Origin: JAIBJN01 sp963775625
GTDB taxonomy: Bacteria > Actinomycetota > Thermoleophilia > Gaiellales > Gaiellaceae
Length of the DNA stretch: 64,000 nt
Assembly (NCBI GenBank): GCA_963775625.1
Contig: CAVZJM010000016.1
Coordinates: 306,599-370,598, forward strand
Reading direction: 5' to 3'
Part shown: piece by piece, positions 53,767 through 61,938 of the stretch
Layout: every line of letters begins with the position of its first letter
Position numbering within the stretch: the first letter of the stretch is position 1
Notes under the pieces: model-generated
Databases searched by the model: none
The model's input: only the letters and a program-made list of their open reading frames with translations
What the model was told of the DNA's origin: nothing
Translations under genes and position numbers: made by a program

Positions 53767-53864
53767 GCTCTCGCTTCCAGGCCTCGGCGTGACGCCCGAG
53801 CACAGCGCGCAACCACACGGCGAGCGCGGCCGCTGGATCGAACGCGGGCCCTCCGGGAAAGCTC

Positions 53865-54818
53865 ATGCTCTTCTCGGGGCGCTCACACCCCGTCCTGGCA
53901 CAGAAGATCGCCGACCAGCTCAACATCGAGCTGGGAGACGTGAAGCTGAAGACCTTCGCCAACGGCGAGACCTACGTCCGCTACAAGGAGTCGATCCGCG
54001 GCGCCGACGTCTTCATCGTCCAGGCCTGCCACGGCCGGGCGACGAACGACTATCTCTGGGAGCTCCAGATCATGATCCAGGCCGCCAAGCTCGCCTCGGC
54101 CAATCGGATCACGGCGATCATGCCCTGGTTCCCGTACTCGCGGCAGGACAAGAAGTCCGCTCCGCGCGAGCCGATCACCGCGAAGCTCCTCGCCGACGTC
54201 CTCGATGCCGCCGGTGCGGACCGCGTGCTCACCATGGATCTGCACGCCGGCCAAATCCAGGGCTTCTTCCGAATTCCCGTCGATCACATGACCGCCCTCC
54301 CGCTGTTCGCGCGCTACTACCGCGAGACGCTGGGGCTCCACGGCGAGGACGTCGTGGCCGTCTCGCCCGACCCGGGACGCGCGAAGATGGCGACGAAGTT
54401 CGCGCAGATGCTCGACGCCGACTTCGCGCTCATGAACAAGCAGCGCCCGGCGCACGACGTCGCCTCGGTGACCGAGGTGGTCGGCGACGTGCGGGGGAAG
54501 GTGGCGATCATGAGCGACGACATCATCGTCACGGGTGGCACGCTCGTCGCCGGCGCGCAGGCGCTTCTCAACGCGGGCGCGACGAAGGTCTACGCGTGCG
54601 CGACGCACGGGCTCTTCCCCGGCGACGCGCTCGAGAAGGTCGCAGGCTCCGAGCTCGCCGGGCTCGCCGTGACCGACACGGTCCCGATCCCGGAGCTCAA
54701 CCGCCCGGACAAGCTCACCGTGCTCACGATCTCGGGCATCCTCGCGGAGACGATCGAGAACGTCTTCGCGGACGAGTCGGTCTCCGCCATCTTCGCCGGC
54801 GAGAACCAGCTCTTCTAG
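53865..54818 (+). CDS. prs: Ribose-phosphate diphosphokinase (PRPP synthase)
   Basis: 317-aa PRPP synthase joining ribose 5-phosphate and ATP pyrophosphate. LFSGRSHPVLAQKIADQL, FANGETYVRYKESIRGADVF, the flexible loop RQDKKSAPREPITAKL and DLHAGQIQGFF are intact. The PRPP loop reads SDDIIVTGGT with Val where most class I enzymes have Asp (DDxxDT). ATG at 53865 follows GGGAAAG. Confidence 0.94.
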   Translation: MLFSGRSHPVLAQKIADQLNIELGDVKLKTFANGETYVRYKESIRGADVFIVQACHGRATNDYLWELQIMIQAAKLASANRITAIMPWFPYSRQDKKSAPREPITAKLLADVLDAAGADRVLTMDLHAGQIQGFFRIPVDHMTALPLFARYYRETLGLHGEDVVAVSPDPGRAKMATKFAQMLDADFALMNKQRPAHDVASVTEVVGDVRGKVAIMSDDIIVTGGTLVAGAQALLNAGATKVYACATHGLFPGDALEKVAGSELAGLAVTDTVPIPELNRPDKLTVLTISGILAETIENVFADESVSAIFAGENQLF

Positions 54819-55104
54819 CCGCAAAGCGCATAACCATGCGGGTTTGAGGCTACTTTATACCCAAACTTTCTACCCCTTTCGTTGCGCCGGCTGGTCACAG
54901 GGCCTCGCCGGCGCGCCGGCTTATGCTGCGCGGCCTTGGCGCACGGCTGCGGTGGCCTCGTCCGTGAGGGTGTAATGGCTCCCAACTAGACCTTCGACCC
55001 GTAGACAGGTCGGCCGACGAGGGCTATCACAGGGATCCGAGTCTTGTTCGGGCGCGGCGCGCTCATCTTCGCCTGACGGGAAGACCCAAAGAGAAGGAGA
55101 GATA
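54819..55104. other. Gap upstream of the beta-helix gene
   Basis: 286 bases without a gene, with AT-rich islands (CTACTTTATACCC, CTTTCTAC at 54866-54873). The words CTCTTCTA and GCGGGTT recur in the gap downstream of the next gene (56660-56720), so the two flanks share diverged pieces. GAGAAGGAGAGA is the ribosome binding site of the next gene. Confidence 0.5.
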
Positions 55105-56280
55105 GTGGCAAAGCGTTTTCGTTACGTCTTCGCTTCCACACTCGCAGTCGCGGCGCTCGCTTGGGGCGTGTTCGGCGGTACAGCTGCTGCGTCCTCGCCG
55201 TTGGTTGTGCCGACCGACTACCCGACCATCCAGGCCGCCGTCGACGCGGCCGATACGGGGGACACGGTCCGGGTTCGCGCCGGCACCTATACCGAACAGA
55301 TCGTGATCACGAAGGACCTACAGATTCGCGGCGCGGGCATGGACGCCACGGTCATTCGCGCCCCCGCCACGCTCGCCCCGGGGCAACTCGGGTTCCCGAC
55401 CATCGTCGAGATCTACGACGGCGCTGCGGTGTCGATGTCACGCCTCACGGTCGCCGGGCCGGGCGCCGTCTGCGGCGCGGTCGACGAGAACGGCGACCCG
55501 ATACCGCTGCTGCGAGCGGGAGTCCAGGTCCACAGCGAGGCTCACCTCGACTTCGGCCACGCCGCGGTGAGGGACATTCACAACACGCCGATGGCGCAGT
55601 GCCCCCATTTTGGCGCCGGCATCGCCGTCCTAGACCTGGCGCCCGGCGCACCCACGGCCAGCGCGAACATCCATCACGCGGAGGTCACCGACTACGGAGG
55701 CTTCGGCGTCATCGCGCGCGGAGCGGGGTCGTCGGCGAACGTCACCCACAGCCTGGTGGCGGGGCCGGGGCACGAGGGCGGCGTCCCCACCACCGGGATC
55801 GGGCTCGTCGCCGGTGCCGTCGGGAGGATCAGCCACAACACCGTGAGCGGAAACATCTGCCCCGACGGGATGCCGGAGGACTGCGGTCCAGACTTCTTCT
55901 CGCAGATCCAACACTCAGGGATCCTGGCCGGCGGCGGCGGCCCCGGGACGGTGGTTACGCACAACCGCGTCGTCGGCAACCAGATCGGCCTCTACCTGAG
56001 CGAGGCGGACGAGATCAGCCACAACGTGGCGGTCGACAACGACTACTTCGGGATCGGCCTGGTCGGGGTCGACACCGGTCAGTTCACGCTCGAGCACGAA
56101 CTGGTCCAGGGCGGCGGGGGAGGAATCTGGGTGGTGCCCCTGGTCGACATGACCGTCAATCTGAAGAAGGTGGAGCTCTCCGGCCTGTCGGGTCCGGCGG
56201 TAGAGGTGTTGGAATGCGTCGGGGCGACCGCCACCGTGATCGGCGGCCCTGAGCCGGTCGCCGGAGTGTGCCCGTTCTAG
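55105..56280 (+). CDS. Secreted right-handed beta-helix repeat protein
   Basis: 391-aa exported protein: Sec signal peptide (residues 1-29, ending TAAA), then VPTDYPTIQAAVDAADTGDTV, the typical opening of NosD/pectate-lyase-like right-handed beta-helices, and successive short repeats of the N-x-V-x-G/N type (ISHNTVSGN, VTHNRVVGNQIGLYL, ISHNVAVDNDYFGIGL). Likely a surface or secreted protein that binds or cleaves polysaccharide; no catalytic residues can be assigned. GTG start with good ribosome binding site; a strong terminator follows. Confidence 0.8.
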   Translation: MAKRFRYVFASTLAVAALAWGVFGGTAAASSPLVVPTDYPTIQAAVDAADTGDTVRVRAGTYTEQIVITKDLQIRGAGMDATVIRAPATLAPGQLGFPTIVEIYDGAAVSMSRLTVAGPGAVCGAVDENGDPIPLLRAGVQVHSEAHLDFGHAAVRDIHNTPMAQCPHFGAGIAVLDLAPGAPTASANIHHAEVTDYGGFGVIARGAGSSANVTHSLVAGPGHEGGVPTTGIGLVAGAVGRISHNTVSGNICPDGMPEDCGPDFFSQIQHSGILAGGGGPGTVVTHNRVVGNQIGLYLSEADEISHNVAVDNDYFGIGLVGVDTGQFTLEHELVQGGGGGIWVVPLVDMTVNLKKVELSGLSGPAVEVLECVGATATVIGGPEPVAGVCPF

Positions 56281-56912
56281 CGCGATAGCCGGCGCCTTAT
56301 TCGACGGCGTCCCGAAGTGCAAAAGGCGGCCCGCCACGTGGCGGGCCGCCTTTGCGCCGGCGGGTTCGTCGCTTCTGCCACTTGCGGCAATGCAGGCGAC
56401 TCGATGTGACCGCGCACAGGCTCGCAAGGGACGAGGCGGAGGAGCGGTACCGGCCCGCTCGCGTGCTCCTGCTCCGACCAAAAGGGAGCCTCTCGCCGGC
56501 GGCTCGCGGCGCATAGCGCACGGACGATCCGCCGACGTACGAAGCGCGTCGATCGGCACGCCCGGAGCAGCGGCTAGAAGCGCGGCTTCTCGGCGAGCCG
56601 GAGCGGGTAGAAAGTTATACCCAACGGGCCTGATCTGAGCGAACCTCAGCTCACCTGAGGCCACTGTTTATGCGGGTTGGTCACCGCACCGACCCCCGGT
56701 AGCAGACCCAGCTCTTCTAACCGCTTTCGCTCAACGGCGCGGGATTGTCGTGTCTTTCTACTGGAACTTACTGGGCGGCGCGAAGATCGCGCTCGTGGGC
56801 GGCACGTACTTCGCTCGTCGCAGCCTCCGTGATCCGGACCGGCGGAACATTCAGATTCCGGGAGGCGATGGAGCGCGATGCCGTACGCTGCGGAGAGAGC
56901 CCGTCTCGAGCG
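56281..56912. other. Long intergenic stretch with terminator and repeated words
   Basis: 632 bases. It starts with the terminator at 56321-56353. No ORF in it has convincing composition; the longest (56390-56638) is Arg/Ala-rich. It contains GTAGAAAG (56607-56614) inside a GGGTA...TACCC hairpin, CTTTCTAC (56754-56761), and CTCTTCTA-ACCG resembling the prs 3' end. Looks like degraded accessory DNA. Confidence 0.5.
56321..56353 (+). terminator. Intrinsic terminator of the beta-helix gene
   Basis: AAAA, then stem GGCGGCCCGCC / GGCGGGCCGCC (11 perfect pairs) with loop ACGT, then TTT. Works on both strands. Confidence 0.85.
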
Positions 56913-57584
56913 CTAGCTGCCTGTAAGCCGGTCGTAATACGCGCTTGCGATATCCAAAGCCTGCTCCTCGGATACAGACCCCGGCGGCCCAAACAGATCC
57001 ACGTTGTAAACAAACGCACCGTTGCTGAATCCCACCCAATAGCTGTCGGAGGGACGTTGATCTTCGGTTCCGACCCTTTCGATGTCCTCGGCCGTTGTGA
57101 GGCGGCGGACGCCGCGCGCCCCAGGAATGTCCACGTCGAAGGTGCTTATCTGCACGGCGCAGCTCCTGGGACATGGCTTCTTCGAGTCCGCTTCAAGCCA
57201 GTCCAGAGCGCTCGCCGCCCCGTCTTCAGACCCAAGCTCCATGAACGAACTGACGACATGAGGCGAGACGCCCGGCGTGTGCGCCTCTCCGTAGAAACGT
57301 GTGTCCACACCCGCCCCCTTGAAGCCAGCCTCCTCAAAGACCGTGGTCGCCTCTTCCTTGTCGGGATCGACCGCGAGCTCGCTGAGCCCCACGATGAACG
57401 CGTCGAGGTCCTCGACTGTCTGACGCGTCTCGTCGGGATCGGGCTTCGAGCCGGGGGCATCCTCCTCCGTTACGAATCGCTGCGCTGCCGGAACGGGTGC
57501 GGCCGTCTCCTCATCATCGTCACCGCCGCAGGCGACGAGCGTGATCATCGCCAGTGCTGCAAGGAGTGGGATGGCGAAGCGCAC
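56913..57584 (-). CDS. Hypothetical lipoprotein
   Basis: 223-aa exported lipoprotein: lipobox ITLVACGG at residues 14-21, an acidic linker (DDDEETAAP), then a soluble domain with two cysteines (PCPRSC) and an aromatic C terminus (SYWVGFSNGAFVYNVDLFG). No family recognised. GTG start eight bases after TAGGAT. Confidence 0.7.
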   Translation of the reverse strand: MRFAIPLLAALAMITLVACGGDDDEETAAPVPAAQRFVTEEDAPGSKPDPDETRQTVEDLDAFIVGLSELAVDPDKEEATTVFEEAGFKGAGVDTRFYGEAHTPGVSPHVVSSFMELGSEDGAASALDWLEADSKKPCPRSCAVQISTFDVDIPGARGVRRLTTAEDIERVGTEDQRPSDSYWVGFSNGAFVYNVDLFGPPGSVSEEQALDIASAYYDRLTGS

Positions 57585-57592
57585 GGCGGTCG

Positions 57593-57598
57593 ATCCTA
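57593..57598 (-). promoter_or_regulatory. -10 box of leaderless lipoprotein gene
   Basis: TAGGAT on the minus strand ends eight bases before GTG at 57584. Confidence 0.5.
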
Positions 57599-57877
57599 CC
57601 GAGTGCACCAGCGGCCTTACAAGCGAGCGTCGCCGTTGTAACTTCAATAACGCGTACGCTCGATCTCGCACTGGACGTAGGCGCCTCCCGCAAAAGAGAC
57701 GCCGCCCGGAGGCGGCGTCTCTCAGTGCCAGTCCTGCGAAGAAGAAACCGAAGGGGCGGGTTTGCCGCGACTTTCTACCTGGAGCTTTCTACTGTCCGGC
57801 ACGGCTCGCGCGGCGTCCAAAACGGCGGGAGCGAGAGTCGTGCTGCGCGAGCACGAGTGGCGCAGGCGCGAAGGGCT
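57599..57877. other. Gap between lipoprotein and membrane protein genes
   Basis: About 280 bases with no supported gene. It holds the hairpin at 57696-57721 and two copies of CTTTCTAC (57771-57778, 57785-57792) separated by six bases. Confidence 0.5.
57696..57721 (-). terminator. GC hairpin downstream of the membrane protein gene
   Basis: GAGACGCCGCC, loop CGGA, GGCGGCGTCTC: 11 perfect pairs, preceded on the plus strand by AAAA, giving a T-run on the minus strand after the stem. Confidence 0.7.
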
Positions 57878-58375
57878 CTAGCCGGCCCCTCGCGGATCAT
57901 GGAGCAGGCGGTCAAGGGTTGACGGCACTCTCCCGAAGATGACGACGCCGCTGATGGACAACACCGTTGCGATTGTCACGGGGACAACCCACGCCCCGAC
58001 GTCCTGACCGACAGCGACGGTGAGTTGTCCGCATCCGGCCGCGACCAAACCAGCGTACGACCACGTCATGCAGTACGCGTGCGTGGCGATGACGATCGGG
58101 GATCTCTTGCCGAAAAGGAGAGGCGAGAGCCCGACAGCGATCGTGACCAGGCTGGCGACTGCCAGCGCATGGAATACACCAAAGGTGTTCTCTCGATGCA
58201 ACGACAGCGCCGCCACATTCACGAGTACAAGCGCAAGGACGTAGACGGTTCCGATCACTCGGTGGGTGTGCGTGCCTTTTGGCGACAGGAGAACAGCAAC
58301 ACCCGCGGCTAGCGCTGAGAGCGCGGCCAGAACGTGTCCGGTGGCCAAAGCCTGCTCCAAGTCCACGGAGATCAT
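57878..58375 (-). CDS. DUF2306-like membrane protein
   Basis: 165-aa protein with about five helices. SPKGTHTHRVIGTVYVLALVLVNVAAL near residue 31 and ATHAYCMTWSYAGLVAAG resemble the DUF2306 family of small membrane proteins with conserved His residues. Function unknown. ATG start with a weak purine-rich site. Confidence 0.65.
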   Translation of the reverse strand: MISVDLEQALATGHVLAALSALAAGVAVLLSPKGTHTHRVIGTVYVLALVLVNVAALSLHRENTFGVFHALAVASLVTIAVGLSPLLFGKRSPIVIATHAYCMTWSYAGLVAAGCGQLTVAVGQDVGAWVVPVTIATVLSISGVVIFGRVPSTLDRLLHDPRGAG

Positions 58376-58484
58376 CAGATCATGGCGGCGATCCTGTCGG
58401 GTCTAAGCCGTCATCCGGCTTCCCCGGCGGCTCTCCCGGCTGGAAGCCCTCGAACGAGGGGTGCCTTCGCAAGGGGCCGCGCCG

Positions 58485-58721
58485 ATGGAGGCTACAGAAC
58501 TGCGGCCCGTGCGACTCCGAATCCCCGACCCCTCGCTGCGTGAGGAGCTGAGCGTCCACTACGCGCGCTCGGGCTTCGCCGTGCGGCCGGTCGGCGACGA
58601 CGAGCTCGAGGTCGAGCGGGCCGACGCTCCGAGTGAGGAGCAGGGCCGGCGCGAGGTAGCGGCCCACCTGCTCGTCTGGGAGCTTCTGCATCCGGAGTGC
58701 CCGGGCGAGATCGTCGACTAG
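58485..58721 (+). CDS. Small hypothetical protein
   Basis: 78-aa soluble protein from ATG 58485 (METTELRP-like start read as MEATELRP). It has RIPDPSLREELSVHYARSGFAVRPVGDDELEVE, an alpha-beta pattern resembling small two-layer domains, and an acidic end. GTG 58461 is an alternative. Not recognised. Confidence 0.5.
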   Translation: MEATELRPVRLRIPDPSLREELSVHYARSGFAVRPVGDDELEVERADAPSEEQGRREVAAHLLVWELLHPECPGEIVD

Positions 58722-58746
58722 CGGAAGCGGGCCTCGGCCGCGGTCG

Positions 58747-59163
58747 CTACTGGAGGCGAAGCATCTTCGCGCTCGTTGCGACGCGCGCGAACGACACGGG
58801 GTTCGGTGCCGTCGGGAACCTCGACCTGCAAGCGCTGGTGTTCCTGACGCCGAGCAGGAAGGCGTCGCTCTGTCCCATCGTCGGACCGTAGTTGAAGTCG
58901 AGCGCGGTGATCTCCTGGTTGTCGAAGAGGACCTGCACCGGTGAAGGTGGCAGGCCGGTGTCCAGGACCCCGACGGCCGGGTTGGTCACGTCGTAGTACG
59001 CGTAGTCCGCAAACGCGAAGACGGGGTACTTCCGCAGGCAGTTGAGCTTCGCCGTCAACGCCTGCACCTTGTGGGCGAGCGTGTGATTGGCGCCGGCCGG
59101 GGCGGCCAGCGCGAGAGCGGCAACGGCTGCCAGCGTGGCGAGGGCACTCGATCGTCTGATCAT
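58747..59163 (-). CDS. Secreted hypothetical protein
   Basis: 138-aa exported protein with a Sec signal peptide (residues 1-25, ending APAGA) and a mature domain starting NHTLAHKVQALTAKLNCL, with two cysteines that could form a disulfide (Cys in LNCLRK and SACRSR). GGGAGGAAACG before the ATG is a clear ribosome binding site. No family recognised. Confidence 0.65.
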   Translation of the reverse strand: MIRRSSALATLAAVAALALAAPAGANHTLAHKVQALTAKLNCLRKYPVFAFADYAYYDVTNPAVGVLDTGLPPSPVQVLFDNQEITALDFNYGPTMGQSDAFLLGVRNTSACRSRFPTAPNPVSFARVATSAKMLRLQ

Positions 59164-59402
59164 CGTTTCCTCCCGAAGACTCCCGGCTCCTCCGCGCTCG
59201 CTGACGGGCTCCCGATCAGGTGAGGCCCGTGGTCGGAGGAAGCCGCCGCTCGTGTGTCGCCGCAGGTCATGCACTCTCTATGTCGGGCCGCTCCGCCGAG
59301 CCGAGAATCCCCGAAAAGCGGGATCTGGCACGAGATGGCCAAACTGGGGGATGCCCGCCCCGGCCAGCCGCGTTCATCGTCCGTTGTGCATGCCGCGCGG
59401 AC

Positions 59403-60017
59403 GTGATTGACACGCCGAACCCCTCCCCGGCGGAGCGGCCCGAGCCTGCTCGCCGGCGGAAGCGTCGGCGACGCCGCAAGCAGTCGCCGAATAATCCGCC
59501 GACGCTCCCTGCGGCCGGCGGAGGGCTGATCCCGCCCGTCATCAAGGTCGAGATCCAGAACATCGACCAGTTGAGTCGTCCCGACTCGGAGAGCCGACCC
59601 GACGATCTCGCCCTGGTGACTGCCAGGCGCGAGCTCGAAGAGCGGGAGGCACGCCTCCTGACCGCAGAGGCAGACCTCGACGAGCGTCAACGGGAAGTCG
59701 AGGAACTGGAGGCCAGGATCGGCCCCGAGGCGACGATCGTCGAGTCGCGGGCGAGCCTCGAGCGGCGGGAGCGGCGCACGAGCGAGTTGGAGCAGGAGCT
59801 GCGCGAGCGAGGCCGTGAGCTCGAGCAGCGCGAGAACGACCTCGAGGCGAGGAAGGCCGTCGAGGAGGCGGATCTCGAGCTGCGCGAGGAGGAGGTCGAG
59901 CGCCGTGAGGATCTCGTGGCCATCCGTGAAGAGCGGCTGGCCGATCGCCAACGCGAGCTCGGCGTCTACGTCTCGCAGATCCAGGGCACGATCGAGTCGC
60001 AGTGGGCAGCCGGCTAG
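59403..60017 (+). CDS. Coiled-coil protein
   Basis: 204-aa protein: basic N terminus (ARRRKRRRRRKQ), a short hydrophobic segment GGGLIPPVIKVEI, then about 120 residues of Glu/Arg heptads (for example RRTSELEQELRERGRELEQ) predicting a long coiled coil. GTG 59403 is chosen as the first start after the Pro-rich shadow upstream. Location before rplY is suggestive but the function is unknown. Confidence 0.6.
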   Translation: MIDTPNPSPAERPEPARRRKRRRRRKQSPNNPPTLPAAGGGLIPPVIKVEIQNIDQLSRPDSESRPDDLALVTARRELEEREARLLTAEADLDERQREVEELEARIGPEATIVESRASLERRERRTSELEQELRERGRELEQRENDLEARKAVEEADLELREEEVERREDLVAIREERLADRQRELGVYVSQIQGTIESQWAAG

Positions 60018-60028
60018 CACTGCTCAGC

Positions 60029-60034
60029 TACACT
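60029..60034 (+). promoter_or_regulatory. -10 box of rplY
   Basis: TACACT ends eleven bases before ATG 60046, leaving a leader of about four bases. Confidence 0.5.
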
Positions 60035-60045
60035 TGCCCGCCGGA

Positions 60046-60741
60046 ATGGCCGATGAGCGAATCAAGCTGGAGGTCAAGCCGCGCGAGGAGGGAGGCAGCG
60101 CCGACTCGCGGCGGCTGCGCGCGGACGGCCTGATCCCGGGCGTTCTCTACGGAGCGGGCAAGGCGGCTCATCCCTTCGCGGTCGAGGAGCGGGAGCTCCG
60201 GCGCGTCCTGACGGGCGAGCACGGCCTGCACGCCATCCTCGACGTGGTCTTCGACGGGCAGAAGACCGCGCATCACGCAGTCCTCAAGGAGTACCAGCTC
60301 GACCCCGTGCGGCCGAGGCTGCTCCACATCGACCTGCACGAGGTGCGCCTCGACCAGGTCATCCAGTCCCAGGTGGCGGTCGAGCCCGTCGGCGAATCGC
60401 CCGGCGTCAAGGAGGGCGGCGTGATGACGCTCGTCCTCCGCGAGGTCAACGTCGAGGCGCTGCCGATGGAGGTGCCCGACCGGCTCGAGCTCGATATCTC
60501 GGCCATGACCATTGGGGACAGCCTTCGGGTTGCGGACATCGTCGCGCCCGAGGGCGTGAAGCTCCTGGACGATTCTGACTCCGTCGTGGTGACGGTCACC
60601 CCGCCGACGAAGGTCGAGGAGCCCGAGGTCGAAGAGGAGCTCGAAGGCGAAGAGGAGCTCGAAGGCGAGGAGGGCGAGGCCGCTCCGGAGGCTGCCGAAG
60701 CCGAAGGCGAGGACGGCAGCGAAGAGCCCGGCGAGGGCTAG
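60046..60741 (+). CDS. rplY: 50S ribosomal protein L25 (CTC form)
   Basis: 231-aa L25/Ctc protein binding 5S rRNA. N-terminal L25 domain (KLEVKPREEGGSADSRRLRADGLIPGVLYG), C-terminal TL5-like beta domain, then a 45-residue acidic tail of EEELEGEE repeats. Long forms with such tails are usual in actinobacteria. Ten bases before pth. Confidence 0.95.
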   Translation: MADERIKLEVKPREEGGSADSRRLRADGLIPGVLYGAGKAAHPFAVEERELRRVLTGEHGLHAILDVVFDGQKTAHHAVLKEYQLDPVRPRLLHIDLHEVRLDQVIQSQVAVEPVGESPGVKEGGVMTLVLREVNVEALPMEVPDRLELDISAMTIGDSLRVADIVAPEGVKLLDDSDSVVVTVTPPTKVEEPEVEEELEGEEELEGEEGEAAPEAAEAEGEDGSEEPGEG

Positions 60742-60750
60742 GGCTCGCGA

Positions 60751-61353
60751 ATGCGCCTCTTCCGTCGGGGCGCGTCGGCCTCGACGCTCGACCTGCTCGT
60801 CGCAGGGCTCGGAAACCCCGGCCGCGAGTACGAGCGGACTCGCCACAACGTCGGGCAGATGGTCTGTGCCGAGGTCGCCCGCCGGCACGGAGCCTCCTTC
60901 CGCTCGAAGTTCTCCGGCGACCTCGCAGACCTCCGGCTTGACGGCGCGCGGAGTGCCCTGCTCACGCCACAGACGTACATGAACGAGTCGGGGCGCTCGG
61001 TGGGAGCGGCGCTGCGCTTCTTCAAGCTGCCGCCGGAGCGGCTGCTCGTCGTCCACGACGAGGTCGACCTCGACCTGGGGCGACTCCAGGCGAGGATGGG
61101 CGGAGGCCTGGCGGGGCACAACGGCCTCCGGTCCGTAGCGCAGCACCTTCGCACGCCCGAGTTCATGCGGCTGCGCGTGGGTGTCGGGCGTCCCGAGCGC
61201 GGCGATCCCCGTCCGGTCGCCGACTGGGTGCTGACTCCGTTCCCCTCGGAGGTCGACGTGGAAGCGCTCGTGGCTCGGGGAGCAGATGCCGTCGAGGTAG
61301 TCGCGCGCGACGGCCTCGAGGAGGCGCAGCGGCGCTTCAACGAGCGCCCGTAG
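60751..61353 (+). CDS. pth: Peptidyl-tRNA hydrolase
   Basis: 200-aa Pth that frees stalled peptidyl-tRNAs. VAGLGNPGREYERTRHNVG has the catalytic His, TPQTYMNESGRSV and VVHDEVDLDLG the other key Asn and Asp, and GLAGHNGLRS the tRNA-binding segment. Co-transcribed with rplY. Confidence 0.96.
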   Translation: MRLFRRGASASTLDLLVAGLGNPGREYERTRHNVGQMVCAEVARRHGASFRSKFSGDLADLRLDGARSALLTPQTYMNESGRSVGAALRFFKLPPERLLVVHDEVDLDLGRLQARMGGGLAGHNGLRSVAQHLRTPEFMRLRVGVGRPERGDPRPVADWVLTPFPSEVDVEALVARGADAVEVVARDGLEEAQRRFNERP

Positions 61354-61471
61354 CGACCGGATCCCGCGGAGACGCTTTCGGTGCAGTCCCGTGCCAGTCC
61401 CATGCGGGTGCGGGCGATATCCTGAATCCAGGGGGGCGTCGCGGCCCCCAAGGGGGGTCGGGCAGAAAGAA

Positions 61472-61502
61472 GGCGGGCCGCCCAGTTGAGGGCGACCCGC
61501 CG
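61472..61502 (+). terminator. Imperfect GC hairpin downstream of pth
   Basis: GGCGGG-CC-GCCC, loop AGTTGA, GGGC-GA-CCCGCC: ten pairs with an internal mismatch, 120 bases after pth. A second G/C-run hairpin lies at about 61430-61455. Confidence 0.5.
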
Positions 61503-61641
61503 CAGATGCTCCGCGCGCCGTAGCGGCCCGACGCCGGTGCTTCCCCTACCTTCGGCAGAAACGGGATGCGACCTTAGGCTTCGACCCTTCGGAGCCGGGC
61601 TTGCCGACCCAGCCGGAGCGCCTGCGCCCGCCCGCCTCGTC

Positions 61642-61878
61642 CTACGACGCGAGCCCGCGGGTCACGTACTCCTCCGCCAGGCGGACGCGCACGAAGAGAC
61701 CGCCGGCCGGTGCCCGACCGTACTCGACCCGGAGCGCCCCTAGCGGCACGGCTGCGAGCGCGTCGGCGTTCCGGTCGCGCCACGCGCGGTGGGCCGCGGC
61801 GGCACGCGGGGGGTCGAACGACGCCACCAGCCGAGGGCGCGTCCCGATGGGGATCAGCTCGCCGGGCCACCCGGCCAT
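61642..61878 (-). CDS. Small hypothetical protein
   Basis: 78-aa protein (MAGWPGELIPIGTRPRLVAS...) divergent from mfd. It is soluble, with strands LRVEYGR and GLFVRVRLAEEY. No family recognised; composition and ATG start are acceptable, so it is listed with caution. Confidence 0.45.
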   Translation of the reverse strand: MAGWPGELIPIGTRPRLVASFDPPRAAAAHRAWRDRNADALAAVPLGALRVEYGRAPAGGLFVRVRLAEEYVTRGLAS

Positions 61879-61938
61879 CGTCCGGGCTCGACGGGTGGTT
61901 ACGATGACCCCGCGGAACGGCGCGTTCCGCCCGTCGTC

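Noticed and set aside
53657..54847. Long ORF covering prs in another frame
   Set aside because: Arg-rich shadow frame; the Prs frame has all family motifs.
56390..56638. 82-residue ORF in the gap after the beta-helix gene
   Set aside because: Arg/Ala-rich translation without domain features or ribosome binding site, in a decayed-looking gap.
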